From contig CALEYP010000067.1 of assembly GCA_937924895.1 (NCBI GenBank), forward strand, positions 1-7,334: a DNA stretch of 7,334 nucleotides, read 5' to 3'. Both the position numbers and the translations under genes were made by a program. Source of the stretch: an uncultured Alphaproteobacteria bacterium (GTDB taxonomy: Bacteria > Pseudomonadota > Alphaproteobacteria > Puniceispirillales > Puniceispirillaceae). The notes under the pieces were generated by a model that was not told the DNA's origin, searched no databases, and saw only the letters and a program-made list of their open reading frames with translations. How positions within the stretch are numbered: the first letter of the stretch is position 1; every line of letters starts with the position of its first letter. This document shows, in pieces, positions 1-4,965 of the stretch.

Positions 1-1
1 A

Positions 2-511
2 GGTGTGTTTGTACTCAGCTGTTCTGGCTATGCGTCTGAAGATATCTTACGCGCGGTTGGCGTCACATTGCGTGAGCGCTTGAATGACCATGTCTCTGAT
101 AGCAACCAGATCCGCAACGTCTTTTCTATCTTTGTTGAACTGATGCAAAATATCATTCGCTATGGTGATGATGGCCCGCAGCCTGATGATCCGAGCACAG
201 GTGATAAGCCGTCCTTTGGTATTGTCTTAGTCTCTGAGCATCAGGGACAATTATCTGTGATGACAGGCAATTATGTAACAGAAGAAGAGGCAAAGGATTT
301 GACCAGCCGCCTTGCCCATCTTGCGACAAAATCATCAGATGAATTGCGCATGATGTATCGTGAAAAACTGCGCCAGCCCGTCGAAGACAGCTCAAAAGGG
401 GCATCGCTTGGTCTCATTGAAATTGCGAGACGTGCCTCATTACCACTCACATTTGAAGTGCAAGATGGTTTTGGCGGCCATAAATTCTTTATGATCAAGG
501 CAACGGTATAG
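2..511 (+). CDS. siaB: SiaB-like serine/threonine kinase of SiaC (DUF6272-type), 5' partial
   Basis: This is the C-terminal ~169 residues of a GHKL/HATPase-like protein resembling SiaB, the cytoplasmic kinase that phosphorylates SiaC. Numbering from the GTG at position 5, an N-box-like segment FVELMQNI has Glu45 and Asn49 in the usual helix. MTGNYV lies near residues 86-91, where the next nucleotide-pocket loop is expected. A glycine-containing segment KGASLGLIEIARR lies at 131-143. The GTG at 5 is probably not the true start: the frame is open to the window edge, and the conserved first strand (FVLSCSGYAS) normally follows about 20 more residues, so the 5' end is missing. The gene ends 11 bases before the preferred SiaC start, which makes one operon. 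The family call rests on the motif pattern plus the adjacent SiaC and SiaA homologues. A generic anti-sigma-factor kinase is the alternative. Confidence 0.82.
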   Translation, partial: GVFVLSCSGYASEDILRAVGVTLRERLNDHVSDSNQIRNVFSIFVELMQNIIRYGDDGPQPDDPSTGDKPSFGIVLVSEHQGQLSVMTGNYVTEEEAKDLTSRLAHLATKSSDELRMMYREKLRQPVEDSSKGASLGLIEIARRASLPLTFEVQDGFGGHKFFMIKATV

Positions 512-514
512 GAG
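510..514 (+). promoter_or_regulatory. Ribosome binding site that sets the SiaC start
   Basis: AGGAG at 510-514 overlaps the siaB stop codon and lies 8 bases before the ATG at 523. It would coincide with the in-frame GTG at 514, so that GTG is unlikely to be used. The overlap with the upstream stop fits translational coupling of SiaB and SiaC. Confidence 0.7.
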
Positions 515-522
515 TGACGAAT

Positions 523-909
523 ATGGGTTTTACACTTGATGCTACCGCACGCACACCTGCGATTATCCTTGATGATAAAGCGGCCTCTCTTACCATGAGC
601 GGCGAATCATATCCCGAAGATGTGCCGCTTTTCTATGAAGCATTGACTGAGCAGGTGACCAGTTATTTCGGTGCGCATGACGATGCCTTCACCGTTAATA
701 TCAAATTGACCTATTTTAATTCCAGTTCAGCGCGTGCCCTAATGGAATTGCTGGATTTACTGGATGCGGAAGCTGCCAAAGGGCGCGCTATTACGGTAAA
801 TTGGTATTGCGATCCAGATGATGATATTACGCGTGAATTTGCCGAAGATATCTCTGCGGATGTTGCGCAGGTTCAGCTGACCATCATGGATCTTGAAGCA
901 GAGGGATGA
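523..909 (+). CDS. siaC: SiaC-like regulatory phosphoprotein (DUF1987 family)
   Basis: This 128-residue cytoplasmic protein is of the SiaC/DUF1987 type, the small switch protein whose phosphorylation state decides whether it binds its effector. Family hallmarks are the early TPAIILDD strand, the SGESYPED segment near residues 26-33, the central LTYFNSSSARALMELLDLL block near 62-80 and the VNWYCDPDDD strand near 92-101. In P. aeruginosa SiaC the phosphorylated residue is Thr68, in a Y-x-N-T-S-S context. Here the matching residue is a serine (Ser67, codon at 721-723). I chose the ATG at 523 over the in-frame GTG at 514 because AGGAG at 510-514 is correctly spaced only for the former. The stop overlaps the cyclase start (ATGA), so SiaC and cyclase are probably made in coupled amounts. 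The fold resembles anti-sigma-factor antagonists, but the motif and neighbours favour SiaC. Confidence 0.85.
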   Translation: MGFTLDATARTPAIILDDKAASLTMSGESYPEDVPLFYEALTEQVTSYFGAHDDAFTVNIKLTYFNSSSARALMELLDLLDAEAAKGRAITVNWYCDPDDDITREFAEDISADVAQVQLTIMDLEAEG

Positions 910-1886
910 AACAGGGCGATATCCTAGCGGCCTGCGAGGCCTATCTTGCATCGCAAGATCCCAAACACGAAGAGTGCCAACAGCTATTGGAAGCCCTCTT
1001 TGCCTATACCCAAAAACTGGAACGGCAACAAAATCGCTTGGTGAAATTATCAGATGCGAGTGAGGCAAAATTAACAAGTGCCAATGAAACATTGGGCAAA
1101 TTAACAACAAACCTATCTCGTTTTGTCCCTGATACCGTTGTCAAAGCGTTGCTTGCTGATAACCAAGATGCCGTCACTCACACCACCCGCCAGGAACTCA
1201 CCGTCTTCTTTTCTGATGTTGTGGGTTTTACGGCCCTAACAGAACAATTAGAGCCTGAAAAATTAGCGCAAATCATGGCTGATTATTTCACAGAAATGGC
1301 CCATATCTGCCATGAATGGGGCGGTACCCTCGATCAATTTATCGGAGATGCGATTGTCATCTTCTTTGGGGCACCTGATAGCGCAGGCACCCAAGAAGAT
1401 GCCAGACGCGCAGTCACAATGGCGCGTGATATGCAAAAGGCGATGACAAAGCTGCGGGAGAAATGGGCATCAGAGGGCTTCACCAAATCATTTCATATTC
1501 GGATGGGCCTCTCAACAGGCTATTGCAATGTCGGGAATTTTGGCTCCCAAGAGCGGCTCCATTATACGGCACTTGGCAATGCGATGAATGAAGCAGCGCG
1601 GATTCAAGCTTTGGCTAATGCTGGCGACATCCTTCTGGCAGAGGAAACCTACCTTTTGATTCGCCAACAAATTCGCTGCACCCAAGACAAACAAGTCCAG
1701 CTCAAAGGCCGCGCCAATCAAACCACCCTCTATCGCGTGTTACCACCCGATGACGACAACAGCACCCCGCTGATCACAAGACAACAAGAGGGCTTTACCC
1801 TCTATCTCAAGACAGATGAGATCACCGATAAAGATAGCGCCGTCTCAGAGCTTGAAAAAGCACTGGCACTGCTGAAAAAAGATTGA
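906..1886 (+). CDS. Class III nucleotide cyclase, probable SiaC-controlled effector
   Basis: This 326-residue protein has no signal peptide or membrane segment. Residues 1-35 look helical, 36-70 resemble a coiled coil, and 71-83 (SRFVPDTVVKALL) form the helix usually found before class III catalytic domains. The cyclase homology domain spans about 95-280. Metal-binding aspartates are Asp104 (FFSDVVGFT) and Asp148 (FIGDAIVIFFG). Transition-state residues are Asn228 and Arg232 (GNAMNEAARI). Substrate-selecting positions are Gln144 (usually Lys) and Thr221 (Asp or Thr/Ser), so ATP versus GTP preference is unclear. Residues 281-326 are a variable tail ending in a short amphipathic helix. All metal and transition-state residues are present, so activity is likely. 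It occupies the operon place of the diguanylate cyclase SiaD, with its ATG overlapping the siaC stop and no separate good ribosome site. I infer that SiaC binds its N-terminal helices. Confidence 0.9.
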   Translation: MKQGDILAACEAYLASQDPKHEECQQLLEALFAYTQKLERQQNRLVKLSDASEAKLTSANETLGKLTTNLSRFVPDTVVKALLADNQDAVTHTTRQELTVFFSDVVGFTALTEQLEPEKLAQIMADYFTEMAHICHEWGGTLDQFIGDAIVIFFGAPDSAGTQEDARRAVTMARDMQKAMTKLREKWASEGFTKSFHIRMGLSTGYCNVGNFGSQERLHYTALGNAMNEAARIQALANAGDILLAEETYLLIRQQIRCTQDKQVQLKGRANQTTLYRVLPPDDDNSTPLITRQQEGFTLYLKTDEITDKDSAVSELEKALALLKKD

Positions 1887-1898
1887 TCGTAAATCCGC

Positions 1899-1928
1899 TT
1901 GACGTCATTTCTTAATTCAACAAATTAT
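1899..1928 (+). promoter_or_regulatory. Candidate sigma70-type promoter before the 101-residue gene
   Basis: TTGACG at 1899-1904 is a good -35 match. An AT-rich AAATTAT-like -10 lies about 17-18 bases downstream at 1922-1928. The rest of the 77-base gap is nearly pure A/T, including the palindrome TTAATTAA. The -35 overlaps an 8-base palindrome TGACGTCA at 1900-1907. If real, the downstream gene has its own promoter in addition to any read-through from the cyclase operon. The -10 match is weak. Confidence 0.35.
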
Positions 1929-1963
1929 TAATTAAGTATTAATTTTTATGAAGATAGAGTTTC

Positions 1964-2269
1964 ATGAAACCAGCCATTGCCCGCCTCTATGAACGACGGT
2001 TTAAATCGGCCGCAGATGCAAGCGCCTTTATTGACGCCGCTAATGCGTTGATTGATGACAGGATCTCGGCTGTTGATATGAAATATCGTCTCTATCAGTC
2101 AGATGAGGACCCGTTGCTGGTTTATGAGTTGTGGGAATATCCTGATGAAGATGCCATGGAGTGGGTCAAATCTTCGATGGAAGGAGCCTCAGCTATTCCA
2201 CGGCGCTTTAGTCCTGAGACCACATCTGTCACCCTCACGGTGAAAGCGGCAATCGACAAAAGTGAATAA
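1964..2269 (+). CDS. Small alpha/beta-barrel-like protein, possibly antibiotic biosynthesis monooxygenase (ABM) fold
   Basis: This 101-residue soluble protein has no signal peptide. A first strand (AIARLYERRF) is followed by a helix (AADASAFIDAANALI, about 17-31), a second strand (MKYRLYQSDED), a third (LLVYELWEYPD) and a helix (EDAMEWVKSSM, about 57-67). This order, with the E-x-W then D-x-x-A-x-x-W pattern, resembles dimeric ferredoxin-like barrels of the ABM/YgiN type. It is too degenerate for a firm family call, and no catalytic residue can be assigned. The purine-rich stretch at 1951-1959 (AAGATAGAG) is a weak ribosome site 4 bases before the ATG. The gene lies 77 bases after the cyclase and ends 4 bases from the convergent SiaA-like gene. 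Its role beside the switch is unknown. It may be an unrelated passenger. Confidence 0.7.
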   Translation: MKPAIARLYERRFKSAADASAFIDAANALIDDRISAVDMKYRLYQSDEDPLLVYELWEYPDEDAMEWVKSSMEGASAIPRRFSPETTSVTLTVKAAIDKSE

Positions 2270-2273
2270 GCGC

Positions 2274-4181
2274 CTATCGCGCGTCATCTTCGGATAAGAG
2301 ATTAAACGCTAGGATGGTAACATCATCGCGTCTCTCTTCGCTGCCTTGCCATATCTTCAACAAGCTGCCAAGTGCCCGTATCAGCGCGGCTGGTTTATGG
2401 GATTTGGCCTGTTCTAAAGCCTCGATGATACGGCGTGTGCCGAGGACACGCTTTGTCTCCTCCCCCACTTGCGTGGCAAGGCCATCTGTCATCAACACAA
2501 AACTCGCCCCATCAATCAGAATCTGATGCGCTTCAAACTCTCGTGCTGTCTCATAAATCCGATAACCAAGTGTGGCGCGTGTCCCTCTAATCCGTGTGAC
2601 TGTTTGGGCGGCATCTACATGGAAGAGATCAAGCCCTGCGCCAGCAAATTCTGCCGAACCTTCGCTTTGATTAATCTTTAGGACAGCACAATCCAATCCA
2701 TCCTTACCATCACTGCCATAGACAATGCCTAATTGTGCACACACACCGCGGTGAATTTGCTCTAGCATCGCAGGGGCTGAGAGCGGCAAAGGTGAGGCTG
2801 AGATAATTTTCTCTAACACCGAGGCGGTAATCAACGTCATGAAAGCACCTGGCACGCCATGCCCTGTACAGTCAAAAAAGACGAGATAGCGCGCTTGGCC
2901 TATCTTGCCAATCCAATAGAAATCACCGCCTACCAAATCCTTTGGTTGCCATACTGATGCCACTTGACCTAGTTGCTCTTTTAGCGCATCGGCTCGCACC
3001 AACAAACTACGCTGAATCTGGCTGGCATAGCTGACGGAGTCGCCGAAATTACGATTAGTCTCTTCAAGCAAACGACGATCATTTGCAATCTCTGTGACAT
3101 CACGTCCTGTTCCTCGATAGCCGACACAATCCCCTGCCTCATTTAGGATAGGCTTGCCATTCAGACTAATGATACAAGGGCCTTGCGGAGTCACAAGCGG
3201 ACATTCAAAATCTCGAAATGCCTCATAGGCTTGCCAAGCCGTCTCAAAGGGCACCCAGAGAGCAGCTCCCTTGTCATGTTTGGCCACCTCCTGCAAAGTC
3301 TTGCCAATGATATCTGTGGCCTCATAGCCTGAACGTTCATAAAACTTATCAGAGATTTCGGTAAAGCGGCCCTTTCTGTCACATTCATAAAACCAATCGC
3401 CAGAGATTTCTGCCATATCCTTGAACTTCACCTGTGATTGAGACAGCTCCTTTTGGAATTTTGTAAGGCGGCCAAAATAGATGCGAGACGAGGCTGCCAA
3501 CTTATTATAAGAGCGGCTCACGGCACCAATCTCATCATCAAAATAGATTTTCGCCAAAGCTGGCTTTGATGGCATGGAGGTAAGCATCGCTGTCTGTAAA
3601 TTCCGTAATGGTCGTAAAACCAAGAATAATAGCACCGCCACCAACACAAATAATGTGACAAAGATCGCTACAGCAGCCACAAGCAAGGCTGAGATGATTT
3701 GCTCATTTTGCGCCTCTTTGATGACATCTTGTGCTAATAAAAATTCATATCGGCCATTACTCGGCGACCGCACTTGCAAAGAGGTGAGATCTTTCATCTG
3801 TGTGGTGATGGGCTGGCATCCGCCAGCTGGCAGATGTATGACATGCTGCGGCACAGTCTCATCAGACCGTGGCAGCGTATAATCAATACAAACCACCTCT
3901 TTTTGATCAAGCAAATTACGCAAGAGCTGGCGTGCTGAGTTGACATCATCTCGTGCTATGGCCCCATCAATGATAGGCGCCAAGATTAGCACCGAATCGG
4001 ATAATTTTGAGGTGATTTCCTTGGTGGCAAGCTTTGACAAATAGCCTGCAAAGCTGAGGCTTATCAGCAATGTTACAATCGTCGAGAGACCAGCAGCAAG
4101 AGCCAGAAATCGCCACAACAACCCGAAAGAGGGTTGAGCTTCTTCTTTTGTTACTACGCGGCTATGGGGCTGTGCCGTCAT
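2274..4181 (-). CDS. siaA: SiaA-like membrane PP2C/SpoIIE phosphatase with HAMP and PAS domains
   Basis: This 635-residue inner-membrane sensor phosphatase probably removes phosphate from SiaC and so turns on the effector. A first membrane segment lies at about 21-46 and a periplasmic domain at about 49-160, containing two cysteines (98 and 122). A second membrane segment follows at about 162-189, then HAMP (starting LRPLRNLQTAM) at 189-240, PAS at about 250-365 ending GYRGTGRDVTEI, and a linker (SVSYASQIQRSLL) typical of SiaA-type proteins. The phosphatase domain spans about 400-630. Metal-coordinating aspartates are visible: Asp420 (VGGDFYW), Asp437 (FFDCTGHGVPGAF), Asp566 (MTDG) and Asp619/620 (RRDDVT). 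The domain therefore looks intact. P. aeruginosa SiaA, as I recall it, lacks the PAS domain. The gene is convergent with the siaBC-cyclase operon rather than part of it, so its expression can be set separately. A SpoIIE-type phosphatase with another substrate is the alternative, but nearby SiaB and SiaC make SiaC the obvious target. Confidence 0.87.
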   Translation of the reverse strand: MTAQPHSRVVTKEEAQPSFGLLWRFLALAAGLSTIVTLLISLSFAGYLSKLATKEITSKLSDSVLILAPIIDGAIARDDVNSARQLLRNLLDQKEVVCIDYTLPRSDETVPQHVIHLPAGGCQPITTQMKDLTSLQVRSPSNGRYEFLLAQDVIKEAQNEQIISALLVAAVAIFVTLFVLVAVLLFLVLRPLRNLQTAMLTSMPSKPALAKIYFDDEIGAVSRSYNKLAASSRIYFGRLTKFQKELSQSQVKFKDMAEISGDWFYECDRKGRFTEISDKFYERSGYEATDIIGKTLQEVAKHDKGAALWVPFETAWQAYEAFRDFECPLVTPQGPCIISLNGKPILNEAGDCVGYRGTGRDVTEIANDRRLLEETNRNFGDSVSYASQIQRSLLVRADALKEQLGQVASVWQPKDLVGGDFYWIGKIGQARYLVFFDCTGHGVPGAFMTLITASVLEKIISASPLPLSAPAMLEQIHRGVCAQLGIVYGSDGKDGLDCAVLKINQSEGSAEFAGAGLDLFHVDAAQTVTRIRGTRATLGYRIYETAREFEAHQILIDGASFVLMTDGLATQVGEETKRVLGTRRIIEALEQAKSHKPAALIRALGSLLKIWQGSEERRDDVTILAFNLLSEDDAR

Positions 4182-4371
4182 ATTACCTTACTTATATCTT
4201 TATTTTATGCCTATGAGCTGAATAGATCAGGCTTTTGTTTAACATATCATAATTTAGATTTGCACAAAGCCTCTGATGGCCTCTCTATTGAAATTTGTGG
4301 CCTCGCCTATCACAGAGGGTCATTTTAGCGCACCCTCTTTTTATTTGGCATTTTTCACCTATCTCACAATT
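4182..4371. other. AT-rich divergent intergenic region
   Basis: These 190 bases separate the divergent SiaA-like and TPR genes and should hold both promoters. The part at 4191-4262 is strongly A/T-rich. CATAAT- and TAAAAT-like hexamers occur on both strands, but none has a convincing -35 partner at 16-18 bases. I see no clear operator, riboswitch or small RNA. An in-frame ATG at 4276 would extend the TPR protein by 32 residues into this region, but that start is judged less likely. Confidence 0.5.
4186..4190 (-). promoter_or_regulatory. Ribosome binding site of the SiaA-like gene
   Basis: Read on the minus strand, TAAGG lies 4 bases before the ATG at 4181. It supports this start, which also places a short polar N-terminus before the first membrane segment. 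Confidence 0.5.
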
Positions 4372-4941
4372 ATGAGACAGTTTCTACGACATAGCCATGC
4401 GGCGTTAGTGATTGCGTTATCTGTTGGCGCCACCTCTGTGGCGTGGAGTGACCAAACCGATCCTGTCCTACCATCTTTATTTCAGGATTTACAAACCGTC
4501 ACTGAACCAGCAGACATCCAACGGATCACAGCTGAGATTTGGCAAAGATGGTCAACACACCCCACCGAGGACACACTCACCGCGCGCTTGACCAGAGGCG
4601 TGACGATGATGAATCAAGGCGATTATATTCATGCTGAAGGCATTTTCACAGATATTATCGCTGAAGATCCTAACTTCGCCGAAGCCTGGAACCGGCGGGC
4701 GACTCTCTATTTTATCATGGGGCGATTTGGCAAATTCCGCGCTGATATTGCGGAAAGCTTGGCGATTGAACCACGTCATTTTGGCGCGCGAGCCGGTCTG
4801 GGCATCATTGAAATGCATCTGCAAAATTATGAAGCCGCCTTACTTGCCTATGAAGAAGCGGCAGCCATTCACCCTCATATGGGAGAGGTGAATGACATCA
4901 TTGCGCGTTTGCAGGAAAAAGTAAAAGGATTGGCTTTATAA
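4372..4941 (+). CDS. Exported TPR-repeat protein
   Basis: This 189-residue protein begins with a classical Sec signal peptide: MRQFLRHSH, a hydrophobic core (AALVIALSVGATSVA), then a likely cleavage site near AWS-DQ. The mature part has a helical N-terminal portion and about three tetratricopeptide repeats near residues 67-185. They are recognisable by patterns such as GDYIHAEGIFTDIIAEDPNF, AWNRRATLYFIMGRF and NYEAALLAYEEAAAIHPH. TPR proteins are protein-binding scaffolds, and this one should act in the periplasm. I chose the start at 4372 because it gives a proper signal peptide, whereas the upstream ATG at 4276 would bury it. However, no clear Shine-Dalgarno site precedes 4372, so the start is not certain. 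It is convergent with the large surface protein gene, and no partner can be named. Similar alphaproteobacterial TPR proteins are usually annotated as hypothetical. Confidence 0.8.
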   Translation: MRQFLRHSHAALVIALSVGATSVAWSDQTDPVLPSLFQDLQTVTEPADIQRITAEIWQRWSTHPTEDTLTARLTRGVTMMNQGDYIHAEGIFTDIIAEDPNFAEAWNRRATLYFIMGRFGKFRADIAESLAIEPRHFGARAGLGIIEMHLQNYEAALLAYEEAAAIHPHMGEVNDIIARLQEKVKGLAL

Positions 4942-4951
4942 GCTGTCCTTT
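4924..4951 (-). terminator. Hairpin terminator candidate between convergent genes
   Basis: AAAGGA (4924-4929) pairs with TCCTTT (4946-4951), and GCTT (4933-4936) pairs with AAGC (4940-4943) around a 3-base loop. G-T wobbles and one bulge lie between the two helices. Read on the minus strand, the hairpin is followed by a T-rich run (TTTTACTTTTT), as expected for a factor-independent terminator of the large surface protein gene, whose stop is 15 bases upstream. The plus-strand side has only a weak T-rich flank. The structure overlaps the TPR stop codon. Low GC in the stem lowers confidence. Confidence 0.45.
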
Positions 4952-4965
4952 GCTTTGAATCTCTC

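Noticed and set aside
1900..1907. TGACGTCA, identical to the eukaryotic cAMP-response element
   Set aside because: That element is bound by eukaryotic bZIP proteins. In bacteria this 8-base palindrome has no such meaning, and it is explained as part of the -35 region.
1925..1947. AT-only hairpin (ATTAAT repeats followed by TTTTT) as a terminator for the cyclase operon
   Set aside because: The stem has no GC pairs and would be unstable. The region is better seen as AT-rich promoter DNA.
2270..2282. GCGC-ctatc-GCGC hairpin between the two convergent stops
   Set aside because: The stem is only 4 base pairs and has no T-run on either side, so it is not supportable as a terminator.
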